Below are positions 26,583 to 38,511 of a stretch of DNA of 64,000 bases, piece by piece; position 1 is the first letter of the stretch; each line of letters starts with the position of its first letter. The notes beneath the pieces are model-generated. The model searched no databases, had not been told where the DNA came from, and saw only the letters and a program-made list of their open reading frames with translations. Source of the stretch: Deltaproteobacteria bacterium (lineage in GTDB: Bacteria > Desulfobacterota > Desulfomonilia > UBA1062); the NCBI GenBank assembly GCA_018434685.1, contig JAHDOV010000003.1, positions 216,302 through 280,301 on the forward strand. Direction: 5' to 3'. The translations under genes and the position numbers were made by a program.

Positions 26583-26992
26583 TACCTCGCCTTGGTAAAT
26601 TCGATCCAGAGAATATCCTTCAAGGATATCTGGTAGCTGCCGAACGATGTCTTTCCGTATATCCTCGAGATGCCGTTGATCCTGAGGTTGCAGATGTCGC
26701 CGGTGTCTTTCATGGTGATACAGGCTATATCTTCCTTGATGTCGATGCGGGAGATGTTGTCAAAGGGGATCTGCACCTTTCCCTTTCCCATGTAGCCGTT
26801 GAAGGAGGTCTTCCCGTCGATAGTGATCGAGAGGATCTCCAGCTCGCTCTTGGTCGTGTCCATGATCTTGGCATCAAAGGGAGAGGCCGCAGCGCTCTGG
26901 CCGGAAACCGAGCCCATGCCCGACATGCCCATGAGGAACAGGGCAAGAAACAACAGCACTCCAACAGAGAAAAACCCTGACCGTGCACTCAT
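26582..26992 (-). CDS. Secreted protein of unknown function
   Basis: 136 residues with a signal peptide (FFSVGVLLFLALFLMGMSGMG) and a small beta-rich domain (LSITIDGKTSFNGYMGKGKVQIPFDNISRIDIKEDIACITMKD) in which two 'IPFDNISRI' and 'YQISLKDI' segments look like related strands. No catalytic motif. It is the middle gene of a coupled trio: ATGA overlap upstream with the DUF4911 gene, 1-base overlap downstream with cvpA. Confidence 0.7.
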   Translation of the reverse strand: MSARSGFFSVGVLLFLALFLMGMSGMGSVSGQSAAASPFDAKIMDTTKSELEILSITIDGKTSFNGYMGKGKVQIPFDNISRIDIKEDIACITMKDTGDICNLRINGISRIYGKTSFGSYQISLKDILWIEFTKAR

Positions 26993-27249
26993 GATTCGTT
27001 TACCTCCTTGATAACCCCTTCCCGGACTAAGGCATCCAGGAGTGCGAGCAGTGACTGTTTTCTGCTCATGGGGTACGTTACCGTCGCCTGTGCTGCATAG
27101 GGGTCTGTCGTGGTTACAATACCGAGCCCGTCGTAGCCCTCCATGATGAATTTAACGTATGAGATATCGCTGCGATTCAACTGAAGGGAAAGTTTTCCAA
27201 AGTTCCACATGTATCCTGAGATAGCACACCTGTAGTCTCTGCGCAACAT
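26989..27249 (-). CDS. DUF4911-like small protein
   Basis: 86 residues. The segment ISYVKFIMEGYDGLGIVTTTDPYAAQATVTYP is the pattern I recognise from DUF4911: a ferredoxin-like alpha/beta unit with no known function. First gene of the leftward trio ending in cvpA; its stop overlaps the next ATG by 4 bases. The ribosome site before ATG 27249 is weak, so a later start is possible. Confidence 0.65.
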   Translation of the reverse strand: MLRRDYRCAISGYMWNFGKLSLQLNRSDISYVKFIMEGYDGLGIVTTTDPYAAQATVTYPMSRKQSLLALLDALVREGVIKEVNES

Positions 27250-27575
27250 TCCGGCATTAAAAAGAGATGTTGCACCGGCACGCTCGAATCCCGGTGCGAT
27301 ACATACCGCAATGATGGAAGTTCGAAAAAAAATGATGAGGGTGTTGACAGGAGCCTTGTTTTATATAATTAAAGGACTCCTGTCACAGTACAGGGGTTTT
27401 GCCGGAAACTTGGCAAATCGGACACGTTCTCTCACCCCTTCAGGTGATATGCACAAACGACGAATGGCGAAAAGGTGCTGCGGGAAAGACAGGAGAACCA
27501 CGGATTGATGATTTCGGCGGAGAATAAATTTCTTGACAGCATATAGCTCGAAATGTTAGGAGGAAATCCAGCTGA
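27250..27575 (+). promoter_or_regulatory. Leader and promoter region of the ATP synthase operon
   Basis: 326 bases with no gene. TTGACA at 27346-27351 and TATAAT at 27366-27371 are only 14 bases apart, so the match is imperfect. An 8-base inverted repeat GACAGGAG (27348-27355)/CTCCTGTC (27379-27386) encloses the -10, and CCTGT/ACAGG (27381-27396) forms a small stem just after. A second TTGACA lies at 27533. AGGAGG at about 27559 serves the first gene. Confidence 0.45.
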
Positions 27576-27869
27576 ATGAGTGAAGCGCCATTCATTAAGA
27601 GACCGAGAAGAAGTATTTTTAAGAGAGCCAAGAGAGATACGAGGCTCCTAGAAGATCTTGCCATAGTGACACAGCTGGGGTTTATTATGGCGGGTTCGAT
27701 CGGTCTTTGTTTGTGGGTTGGATATGCCCTCGATGGCTGGTTGCAGGCACACGGTATTATCTTAACCCTCTTCATCCTGTTGGGCATTATTGGTGGTGGC
27801 TGGACAGCATACCGGCAGATACAGGACTTATATAAGACAGACACGAAAAAGAGAAAAAGAGATGAATAG
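27576..27869 (+). CDS. AtpZ/ATPase gene 1 family subunit
   Basis: 97 residues. A basic N-terminus is followed by two membrane helices (VTQLGFIMAGSIGLCLWVGYALDGWL, ILTLFILLGIIGGGWTAYRQI) and a charged tail, matching the small AtpZ-like protein that precedes atpI in many F-ATPase operons. These proteins are thought to help rotor assembly or Mg2+ supply together with AtpI. First gene of the operon; it overlaps atpI by 8 bases. Confidence 0.8.
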   Translation: MSEAPFIKRPRRSIFKRAKRDTRLLEDLAIVTQLGFIMAGSIGLCLWVGYALDGWLQAHGIILTLFILLGIIGGGWTAYRQIQDLYKTDTKKRKRDE

Positions 27870-28209
27870 TTACGATGTGCTCAGAAACACTATATTCATT
27901 GCGGTTCCTGTTACCGTGCTGGTTTTTCTGATGCTCTACGGATTCGGCTATTCAGGTATGGCTCTCGGGATTCTTTTTGGTGCAGCCGGGGGCATGGGCA
28001 AGTCTTTCATCATGACCTATTCGGTAATTCATGGATCAAGTTCTGTTAAGGCATTCTTTTTCCGCTACCTCGTCATCGGGATCGTTTTTGTCTGCGCAAT
28101 TCTCATATCCACCCATGCATTTTATGCAGCTGTTGCCGGTGTTTTTTTCGTGCATGTGGTCTTCATCACGGATCAGGTTAGAGCTAGCAAGATAGGAGAG
28201 CTTAGATAA
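27862..28209 (+). CDS. atpI: ATP synthase accessory protein I
   Basis: 115 residues with four predicted membrane helices (IFIAVPVTVLVFLMLYGFGYSG, ALGILFGAAGGMGKSFIM, YLVIGIVFVCAILIS, FYAAVAGVFFVHVVFI). AtpI assists c-ring assembly in Na+-type ATP synthases, which is relevant here because the rotor has two kinds of c subunit. ATG 27862 lies inside the previous gene's end. The stop overlaps the start of atpB by one base (TAATG). Confidence 0.78.
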   Translation: MNSYDVLRNTIFIAVPVTVLVFLMLYGFGYSGMALGILFGAAGGMGKSFIMTYSVIHGSSSVKAFFFRYLVIGIVFVCAILISTHAFYAAVAGVFFVHVVFITDQVRASKIGELR

Positions 28210-28880
28210 TGGAAAGTATTGGTGTTGTCCCCCGCTGGATTTTTGACTTAGCTGGCTTTCACATAGTATTGAACAAGGAGACATTGATCATGACCTGGAT
28301 CGTCATGGCATTCTGGATCCTGTTCGCGCTGTTGGCTACAAAGCAGACCAGGTTGATACCCAACCCCCTGCAGAGCACGGCAGAGCTTCTTATCGGGACC
28401 TGGGATGACCTGGTTACCGACAGTCTCGGTCTTTCGGACAGGAGATACTTCTCCTTCATCATGACGATATTCCTGCTGTTCTGGGTGTCGAACCTTATTG
28501 GTATCATCCCGTTCCTTTCAGAGCCAACCAGTGACATCAACACGACCCTGTCGCTTGGGGTGCTCGGGTTTATCGTTTCCCATTACTCCGGGATCAAGTT
28601 CAAGGGATTGAAGCAATACCTCAAGGAGTACTGTGAGCCCATATTCTTCATGATGCCGCTCAACCTCATAGGCGAGCTGTCAAAGGTGGTTTCCATCTCC
28701 TTCCGTCTGTTCGGAAACATCATGGGCGGTTCGATCATCATCCTGGTGGTTACCTATCTGGTGTACTCTCTGGTTCTTCCACCATTCTTATACGGCTTCT
28801 TCGGACTCTTCGTCGGAACTATTCAGGCATTCGTTTTCACCATGCTGTCGCTGGTTTATATATCAGTGCAGATAAGATAG
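28209..28880 (+). CDS. atpB: ATP synthase subunit a
   Basis: 223 residues with five to six helices. The essential stator arginine is R166 in GELSKVVSISFRLFGNIMGG; the C-terminal IQAFVFTMLSLVYI helix completes the ion path. EPTSDINTTLSLGVLGF is the conserved helix before it. Subunit a holds the two ion half-channels facing the rotor. Coupled to atpI upstream; the six-hairpin rotor gene follows after 16 bases with a rather weak ribosome site. Confidence 0.93.
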   Translation: MESIGVVPRWIFDLAGFHIVLNKETLIMTWIVMAFWILFALLATKQTRLIPNPLQSTAELLIGTWDDLVTDSLGLSDRRYFSFIMTIFLLFWVSNLIGIIPFLSEPTSDINTTLSLGVLGFIVSHYSGIKFKGLKQYLKEYCEPIFFMMPLNLIGELSKVVSISFRLFGNIMGGSIIILVVTYLVYSLVLPPFLYGFFGLFVGTIQAFVFTMLSLVYISVQIR

Positions 28881-28896
28881 AGAGCAGGATATAACT

Positions 28897-30360
28897 ATGG
28901 ATATGGTTTTTGATACAGTATCGATCGTAAAGGCCGGGCAGTTTCTCGGTGCCGGGATCAGCATAGGGTTCGGTGCCATAGGCGCGGCTTTCGGTGAAGG
29001 TCTTGTCGGCGGTTTTGCAAACTGTTCCATAGGCCGGCGCATCGGCATGGCCTCGCCTTATACGAGGACAATGCTCATCGGCCAGGCCGTTGCAGAGACG
29101 TCGGGCATATTCGCCCTGATGGTTTCGGTACTGCTCGTCTTCGGAGATTTCTCCGCCAACGGTGTGTGTGCCTGGACCGCTACACTCAGCGCCGGGATCT
29201 GCATGGGGCTCGGTGCGTTGGGATCCGGCGTAGGTGCTGGATATCCGGCACTGGAAGCCATCTGGGGTGCGGCGAGGCAGCCTGCTGTCGGCGGACAGAT
29301 GACCACGACAATGCTGATCGGGCAGGCGGTCTGCCAGACGCCGGCAATCTTCTCTCTGGTCATTGCCTTCATGCTGATGTTCAGGAACTGTGTCGGGCTT
29401 GATGTCTGGCCGTACGGGGCATCGCTCCTGGGCGCTGGAATCGCTATGGGCTTCGGGGCCATCGGTTCGGGATGGGGCGGAGGCCAGGCTGGCGGTGCCG
29501 CATGCGAGGGGGCTGCACGGCAGCCGCATCTGAGAGGCCCTCTCACCACGCTCATGCTGGTCGGCCAGGCGGTTGCCCAGACCCCTGCCATATTCGCCCT
29601 GCTGGTGGCGATTATGCTCATCAGTATCGGTCCGACCGAGGGTACCATACTCACCAGTGCCGCTGTCCTGGGCGCGGGTATTTCCGTCGGCTTCGGCGCG
29701 ATCGGCTCCGGAATGGGCAACGGCATAACCGCCGAAGGGGCATGTAACGCAATCAGCAGAGAATCCAGCACCACGAAGGATATGCTGACCTTCATGCTCG
29801 TGGGACAGGCCGTCGGTCAGACCCCGGTGATCTTTTCCCTGGTTGTAGCACTCATGCTCATGTTCATCACCTTCAACATCCCGGCCACCCTGGTGGGTTT
29901 CTGCGCGCTGCTGGCAGCGGGCATCTCCATGGGCTTGGGTGCGATCGGTTCGGGCTGGGGCAACGGTGCAACCGGTGCAGCTGCCTGCAAGGCCGTGGCT
30001 ATGGAGCCTACTCAGAGACCCGTGATCCTGACGCTCATGCTCGTGGGCCAGGCCGTGGCACAGACGCCTGCAATATTTGCGCTGCTCGTTGCGTTCATCC
30101 TCATGTTTGGCAACTATACAGGTCCGGTAACGCTTCCCGCTGCCATGGCACTGCTCGCCGCAGGCATATCCATGGGCTTCGGTGCGATCGGACCTGGTAT
30201 CGGTAACGGCATAACCGCTGCAGCGGCCTGTGAGGCTGTCGGAAACAGGCCGGAGGAAAGAGGACTGTATATGAGGACCATGCTGGTGGCCCAGGCTGTT
30301 GCCCAGTCAACGGCAATCTATGCCTTGGTAATCGCGTTTGTGCTCATATTCGTTGTGTAG
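28897..30360 (+). CDS. Six-hairpin fused ATP synthase c subunit with one ion-binding glutamate
   Basis: 487 residues made of six c-subunit hairpins of about 80 residues: 1-87, 88-167, 168-249, 250-329, 330-409 and 410-487, so 12 membrane helices. Hairpin 1 keeps both acids of a two-carboxylate Na+ site (E34 in helix 1; E67-T68-S69 in helix 2). In hairpins 2-6 helix 1 has A114, G195, N275, N356 and N437 instead, and the essential helix-2 acid is Gln (Q147, Q228, Q308, Q389, Q470), usually as QTPAIF. The ring would thus lose five of six sites per copy. Known multi-hairpin rotors occur in V-type, archaeal A-type and the Acetobacterium hybrid enzyme. The frame is intact and the repeats have diverged at DNA level, arguing for long-term selection. 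The ribosome site (AGCAGGAT) is weak. Confidence 0.93.
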   Translation: MDMVFDTVSIVKAGQFLGAGISIGFGAIGAAFGEGLVGGFANCSIGRRIGMASPYTRTMLIGQAVAETSGIFALMVSVLLVFGDFSANGVCAWTATLSAGICMGLGALGSGVGAGYPALEAIWGAARQPAVGGQMTTTMLIGQAVCQTPAIFSLVIAFMLMFRNCVGLDVWPYGASLLGAGIAMGFGAIGSGWGGGQAGGAACEGAARQPHLRGPLTTLMLVGQAVAQTPAIFALLVAIMLISIGPTEGTILTSAAVLGAGISVGFGAIGSGMGNGITAEGACNAISRESSTTKDMLTFMLVGQAVGQTPVIFSLVVALMLMFITFNIPATLVGFCALLAAGISMGLGAIGSGWGNGATGAAACKAVAMEPTQRPVILTLMLVGQAVAQTPAIFALLVAFILMFGNYTGPVTLPAAMALLAAGISMGFGAIGPGIGNGITAAAACEAVGNRPEERGLYMRTMLVAQAVAQSTAIYALVIAFVLIFVV

Positions 30361-30379
30361 CAAGGGTAATAAAAAATAA

Positions 30380-30670
<291 letters not shown>

Positions 30671-30681
30671 GGAGGTCTGTT

Positions 30682-31110
30682 TTGATAGAACTCAATTGGA
30701 CCTTTTTTGTCCAGGTCGCCAATTTCCTTGTTCTCATGTTTATCCTGAACAAGATCCTCTACAAGCCCATCCTCAGGGTGCTCGATGAGAGAGATGAGCG
30801 GATAGTGGGCGGACAGGAGAAGGCAAAGAAGCTTATTGCAGAGGGCAGCACCATCTTCGGTAAGTATAGCCAGAAAATCCAGAACGCGAAGGTTGAAGCA
30901 TTGGGAACCAAAAACACTGCGCGCAAAGAGGCATCTGACCAGGCGAATATCTTCATCGAGGACGCACGGAAAAAGGCTGAAGAAATCATATTGCAGATTC
31001 AGCAGGACATGACCCGCGAAGTCGAGCGGGTCAAGAAGGAACTCGAGCCTGAGCTGGGTATCATGGCAGCCACCATTGCTCAGCAGATCTTGGGGAGGAA
31101 GGTTGCGTGA
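30682..31110 (+). CDS. ATP synthase subunit b' (short b-type stalk)
   Basis: 142 residues: one N-terminal membrane helix (FFVQVANFLVLMFILNKILYKPIL) followed by a long charged coiled coil. The TTG start at 30682 follows GGAGG, 11 bases after atpE. With the next gene it makes a b/b' heterodimeric peripheral stalk, as in other deltaproteobacteria. Its stop overlaps the next start (TGATG). Confidence 0.88.
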   Translation: MIELNWTFFVQVANFLVLMFILNKILYKPILRVLDERDERIVGGQEKAKKLIAEGSTIFGKYSQKIQNAKVEALGTKNTARKEASDQANIFIEDARKKAEEIILQIQQDMTREVERVKKELEPELGIMAATIAQQILGRKVA

Positions 31111-31681
31111 TGAAGCGACAGTATAGATTGATATCCCTTCTGCTGTTCATTGCCTTGGTTGCATCAACGGCATGTTTTGCTTCCGAAGGATCGGGCGAAG
31201 GCGGTCGGCAGATATGGGATATGGTGTGGAGGGTTATTAATTTCTTCATTCTCGGCGCACTGCTGTGGAAGTTGCTCGCAGACAAGATCAAGAAGTATTT
31301 TGGTGATCGGAGGGTAGAGATCGCCGAGATGCTCGAGGAAGCAGACAAGGCAAAGATCGATGCAGAGCAGCAGTATGCGGAATATCAGAGAAAGCTCGAA
31401 AACATCGAGCAGGACATCAAGGAAATTCGCGAAGCCATCATGGGCGAATTGGAGAATGAAAAGATTCGTATAATCGAAGAAGGAAAGGCTGCAGCTGAGC
31501 GCATCGTCGAACAGGCGAAGTGGTCGGCTGAACAGGAAGTGGTCAAGGCAAAGAACACGTTGAGAAACCAGGTCGTTGATATGGCTGGTGATATGGCAGC
31601 CTCGCTCGTAACAAAAAGTATGACCCCTGATGACCAGAAAAGAATAGTAGAAGAATACTTGGATAAGGTGGTGAAAGAAAA

Positions 31682-31685
<4 letters not shown>
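31110..31685 (+). CDS. atpF: ATP synthase subunit b with N-terminal leader-like segment
   Basis: 191 residues. It starts with a hydrophobic leader-like segment (ISLLLFIALVASTACFASEG) not needed for a stalk, then the true membrane helix (MVWRVINFFILGALLWKLLADKIKKYF) and a long coiled coil. Such a prefix is common in b subunits of this lineage and may be cleaved or form a second helix. ATG 31110 is in the TGATG overlap; the stop overlaps the TTG of atpH. Confidence 0.9.
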
Positions 31686-33743
<2,058 letters not shown>

Positions 33744-33755
33744 TAGGGAGAAGGG

Positions 33756-34616
33756 ATGGCTAGTCTAAAGGACTTAAAAAACAGGATTGTCTCTGTTCAG
33801 AAGACAGAGCAGATAACCTCGGCCATGCGCATGGTTGCCGCTGCGAAACTCAGGCGTGCACAGAGCGACATCATCGCGGCGAGGCCCTATGCCATAAAGA
33901 CGAATGATGTCTTGATCTCTCTGGTGACGAGGACAAACCCTGACATGCATCCGCTGCTGAGAGTCAGGGAGCCGAAGAGAGGGATTCTCGTTGTGGTCGC
34001 TTCTGACAGGGGCTTGTGCGGATCCTTTAATCAGAACGTGTTCAGGAAGGCAGACGCCTTTATCGCCGCGAACCGGGATCGGTATAATGAGTTCTCACTC
34101 GTCCTGGTGGGTAAGCGTTCGATAGATTACTTCAAGCGCAAGAATATCCCCATACGGAAGTCGGCCGTTATCGGGATTCCGACCTACGAGCTCGCTTCCG
34201 AGCTCGGGAATAACCTCATCGAAGGGTACATCAAGGAAGAATTCGATGAGCTCACCATCATCTTCAACGAGTTCAAGTCTGCCATGACGCAGATACTCCA
34301 CGAAGACAGGGTGCTGCCGGTCGAGCGCATGGAATCTGATGACGAGATGATCAATGTGGAGTACCTCTACGAACCATCTGAGGATGTGCTCCTCGATGCC
34401 CTGCTGCCCATGAGCCTCAAGATCTTCTTTTACAGGGCATTGTTGGAGTCTGCGGCATCAGAGCATGGGGCGCGGATGACGGCAATGGAAAGTGCATCGG
34501 GTAATGCTGCAGATATGATCGAAAAACTCAGCATCAAGTATAACCGGGCTAGACAGGCAGCCATTACTACCGAGTTGATGGAAGTTGTGAGTGGAGCCGA
34601 GGCCTTAAAGGGATAA
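33756..34616 (+). CDS. atpG: ATP synthase subunit gamma
   Basis: 286 residues. N-terminal helix LKDLKNRIVSVQKTEQITSAMRMVAAAKLRRAQ and C-terminal NAADMIEKLSIKYNRARQAAITTELMEVVSGAEALKG form the central coiled-coil shaft; the middle GILVVVASDRGLCGSFNQNV is the Rossmann-like part. Shaft between the hybrid rotor and F1. Confidence 0.95.
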   Translation: MASLKDLKNRIVSVQKTEQITSAMRMVAAAKLRRAQSDIIAARPYAIKTNDVLISLVTRTNPDMHPLLRVREPKRGILVVVASDRGLCGSFNQNVFRKADAFIAANRDRYNEFSLVLVGKRSIDYFKRKNIPIRKSAVIGIPTYELASELGNNLIEGYIKEEFDELTIIFNEFKSAMTQILHEDRVLPVERMESDDEMINVEYLYEPSEDVLLDALLPMSLKIFFYRALLESAASEHGARMTAMESASGNAADMIEKLSIKYNRARQAAITTELMEVVSGAEALKG

Positions 34617-34629
34617 AATAAGCAATTAA

Positions 34630-36057
<1,428 letters not shown>

Positions 36058-36072
36058 AGAGGGGGGTACAAA

Positions 36073-36492
36073 ATGGCTGAAGATTATATGCAGCTCGATG
36101 TGGTTACCCCTGAGCGGGCGGTACTCAGCCGCAAGGTCGTGGAGGTCATCGCCCCGGGTAGTGCCGGCGAGTTCGGCGTGCTGCTCGGGCATACACCGTT
36201 CCTCACGACGTTGAGGGCCGGGCAGATCATCGCGAAGACCGAGGACAGGGATATCTTTCTCGCCGTTGGCGGTGGTTTTGCCGAGGTCATTTCCGACCGG
36301 GTGATTATCCTGGCAGAATCGGCAGATCTTGCGGAAGATATCGACGTCGATGCCGTCAAAAAAGAGCTCGATATGGCTCAGGACAGGCTGAAAGGTTTGA
36401 GCAAGGAAGATCCTGATTTCTCGAAGTGGGATTCCAAGCTCAAGAAGGCCGAGGTAAAACTCAGGGTCGTCGAAAACTGGCAGAAGATTTAG
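36073..36492 (+). CDS. atpC: ATP synthase subunit epsilon
   Basis: 139 residues. The beta-sandwich ([43 protein letters not shown]) and a two-helix C-terminal domain able to inhibit ATP hydrolysis are both present. Last gene of the operon, followed by a strong terminator. Confidence 0.93.
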   Translation: MAEDYMQLDVVTPERAVLSRKVVEVIAPGSAGEFGVLLGHTPFLTTLRAGQIIAKTEDRDIFLAVGGGFAEVISDRVIILAESADLAEDIDVDAVKKELDMAQDRLKGLSKEDPDFSKWDSKLKKAEVKLRVVENWQKI

Positions 36493-36521
36493 CAGCGAAG
36501 CGATACACTCCTTTGATAAGG

Positions 36522-36555
36522 AAAAAGGGGGACCGGAAAAGGTCCCCTTTTTGTA
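36522..36555 (+). terminator. Terminator of the ATP synthase operon
   Basis: AAAAAGGGGGACC and GGTCCCCTTTTT form a stem around GGAAAA, ending in a T-run, 30 bases after the atpC stop. Confidence 0.9.
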
Positions 36556-36564
36556 TTTGAAATA

Positions 36565-36593
36565 TTGACTCTTGAGATGATTCCTTTTATAAG
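36565..36593 (+). promoter_or_regulatory. Promoter of tRNA-Arg
   Basis: TTGACT, 17 bases, TATAAG; the -10 ends 12 bases before the mature tRNA. Confidence 0.75.
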
Positions 36594-36605
36594 GTTCACA
36601 CTTAT

Positions 36606-36679
36606 GCGCCCATAGCCCAGTTGGATAGAGCGTCGGACTACGAATCCGAAGGTCGCAGGTTCGAATCCTGCTGGGCGCA
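36606..36679 (+). tRNA. tRNA-Arg (ACG)
   Basis: 74 bases, CCA not encoded. Acceptor GCGCCCA/TGGGCGC; anticodon stem TCGGA/TCCGA with loop CTACGAA, anticodon ACG (A34 normally converted to inosine); T-arm GCAGGTTCGAATCCTGC. Its own promoter lies directly upstream. Confidence 0.95.
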
Positions 36680-36992
36680 TTGAGTTTCAAGGGAGTACAT
36701 GTTATTAGTTTTGATCTGATCACCTTGGGTGTCAGCAGGGTCGCCTCAGCACAGGGGATAGTCGATTATCGTCGTCAGAATATAAAAACGCTCAGCTCTC
36801 TGAAAATCTGCAGCCCCACTGTTGACTGCATGGAATACCCGGGTGAGACATGCCCTGCAAACCGAGAGGCAAGACACAAGGCGCCGCTGTTATACCCCGT
36901 AGCACGCTATGAATTAAGGGCTTGCCTTGCCCGGAACAAACATATAAGACAGCCCGAACAGAGCCAAACAAATAGCTGAAAAAGGAGTGAAG
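36680..36992. other. Gap after tRNA-Arg
   Basis: 313 bases. A 99-codon frame starting at 36680 lacks a ribosome site, overlaps the tRNA edge and has no protein-like pattern, so I leave it out. AAAGGAGTG at its end serves the next gene. Nothing else seen. Confidence 0.4.
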
Positions 36993-37283
36993 ATGAACTG
37001 GACAAAAGAAATTCCGCAGGACCCCGGATATTACTGGATCCTTGACCACGATGAAGACGGATCCATCATCATGAGCGTCGTTGAACTCGTACAGATGCCC
37101 GATGACAAGGCACTTATCGAGGAGTTCATGGAGTGCGAGGATGAGGGTGAGATAGAGGCGCTCATGGGCAAAATGGTCATACTCTCGATGGGTGACTCCT
37201 TTGTGCAGGTCCTCGACGATCCGACCCTGGAGGGTCTGTCCTGGTATGGCCCGCTTGCCGAACCTGCAGCACCTGCGGAATAA
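36993..37283 (+). CDS. Small acidic protein of unknown function
   Basis: 96 residues, strongly acidic. MNWTKEIPQDPGYYWILDHDEDGSIIMSVVEL and the later GLSWYGPLAEP suggest a small cytosolic beta domain; 'PGYYW' followed later by 'WYGP' resembles short phage or housekeeping proteins in which such segments frame one fold. No catalytic residues are evident. A good AAAGGAG precedes ATG 36993. It stands alone. Confidence 0.65.
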   Translation: MNWTKEIPQDPGYYWILDHDEDGSIIMSVVELVQMPDDKALIEEFMECEDEGEIEALMGKMVILSMGDSFVQVLDDPTLEGLSWYGPLAEPAAPAE

Positions 37284-37296
37284 GTCAAAACAATAC

Positions 37297-37336
37297 CTAC
37301 CCTTCACAACCTGTTTTAAGCAGGGGTGAAGGGTAG
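37297..37336 (+). terminator. Long stem-loop after the acidic protein gene
   Basis: CTACCCTTCAC pairs with GTGAAGGGTAG (11 bases, perfect) and an inner CCTG/CAGG extends it. No T-run beyond CCTT. It lies 14 bases after the stop and is a likely 3' end or RNA-stability stem. Confidence 0.5.
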
Positions 37337-37917
37337 CCTTCCCGTAACCGCACAAGCCAGCCTGTTTAGCCCCGGTAATTCACAGGTGTATCATTGTGTA
37401 CGGTTCAACGTGAGCTGTACATTTTGGACCTCAAACAGTTACGATCGAGGCACATTCGCCCCGCATCATCCCGTGCACGATAGTTGCCTCTCTTGGCAAG
37501 GCGATACACCTATAAGCATGAACCGCCGGTCACGGGCTGGGGGAGTCTCCTGGCCTGCTCAGGACGCGTACTAGCCGGAAGGAAGAGGGGGAAGAGGCGC
37601 AGCTGCCTCTTCCCATTGCATCTTGGTACTACCTTTGAAACGCGCACGTAATGGTTGTTACTAAAGACTCTTACCAGTCTTTGATAATGCCTTGTGTTGT
37701 TTCGTACGTTCAATGAATAAGTACGATAACCTATCAATTCGATCCGGATATATGTATCCACGACACGATTTGATCCACTGGTACCTGCCATCCCAGGGGG
37801 TGTGATTTCATCCTGCCGATCCGGGGGCGGCCTGTCATTTTCTGCTCATACTCAATAAATGGTGCTCCTTTTTGTGCCTTCAGCCTTACCGTTGATTTCA
37901 TTGTAACCAAAAAAACA
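37337..37917. other. Non-coding stretch with stem-loops before the acetate transporter gene
   Basis: About 580 bases with no supported gene on either strand. It holds GGGAAGAGGC-GCAGCT-GCCTCTTCCC (37589-37614, 10-base perfect stem) and AAAGACT/AGTCTTT (about 37665-37684). The base composition is more AT-rich near 37640-37917. Possible small RNA or decayed sequence. Confidence 0.4.
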
Positions 37918-38511
37918 TTATGCTTTCGCTGTTACGAAAGGCTTGCCCATGGGCATAACCTCTTTGCCGAAATAGGTGTTGAGCATGATACCCGTTCCGC
38001 AGTATACGCATGTCAAAATCACGAGCGGGAGATCCCAGCCTGCAATGGTCTTGAAGATCGTATTGCCGGTAAGGAAAAACAGCGAAGCAGGGACGAAGAA
38101 CCCATCGGTGACGATCATGAAGAAGGCGAAGGCCTTGGGCATGGTGAAATGAGGGATGGTCAGGATAACCATCACGAGGCCCATGACGCCGAATATCACA
38201 CCGTCAACCACCAGGGTGTTGTGCGGGATCCATCCCTGCACCTTGCCGAGGTGCTCCAGGGCGCCGTACCACATGAAGATGCTGAAGGCCACCATGATGT
38301 TGCCCATGATGTTGCCCTTGTGCAGGTTGATGATGCCGGCTACCAACTGGGTGATTGCGCATCCGATGCCGAGGGCAACGAGAACCGTGGACTGATCATG
38401 TGAAGCCATGCCGCTCCATACGGGCCACAGGCATCCCAGGTAAAATGCCAGGGCAAATTCTCCTGCCGGGCTTGCGCTTGCAAATGTGCTGCCTTGTGCT
38501 TGTTGTGACAT
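37918..38511 (-). CDS. Acetate uptake transporter, GPR1/FUN34/YaaH family
   Basis: 197 residues and six membrane helices. The N-terminal ASPAGEFALAFYLG corresponds to the family NPAPLGL motif in altered form, and the second region LVAGIINLHKGNIMGNIMVAFSIFMWYGA matches the conserved AGxxEx(K)GN block of SatP-type acetate-succinate channels. In a syntrophic fatty-acid oxidiser it may export acetate rather than import it. It has its own promoter and a palindrome upstream; the facing TetR gene (39088-39771) is a candidate regulator. Confidence 0.82.
   Translation of the reverse strand: MSQQAQGSTFASASPAGEFALAFYLGCLWPVWSGMASHDQSTVLVALGIGCAITQLVAGIINLHKGNIMGNIMVAFSIFMWYGALEHLGKVQGWIPHNTLVVDGVIFGVMGLVMVILTIPHFTMPKAFAFFMIVTDGFFVPASLFFLTGNTIFKTIAGWDLPLVILTCVYCGTGIMLNTYFGKEVMPMGKPFVTAKA

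Noticed and set aside
28897-30360. Six-hairpin gene as an assembly or sequencing artefact of tandem atpE copies
   Set aside because: The repeats differ clearly in DNA and protein sequence, the frame is open throughout, and acid loss follows a consistent Glu-to-Gln pattern.
36680-36979. 99-codon frame after tRNA-Arg
   Set aside because: No ribosome site, starts at the tRNA edge and has no protein-like pattern.
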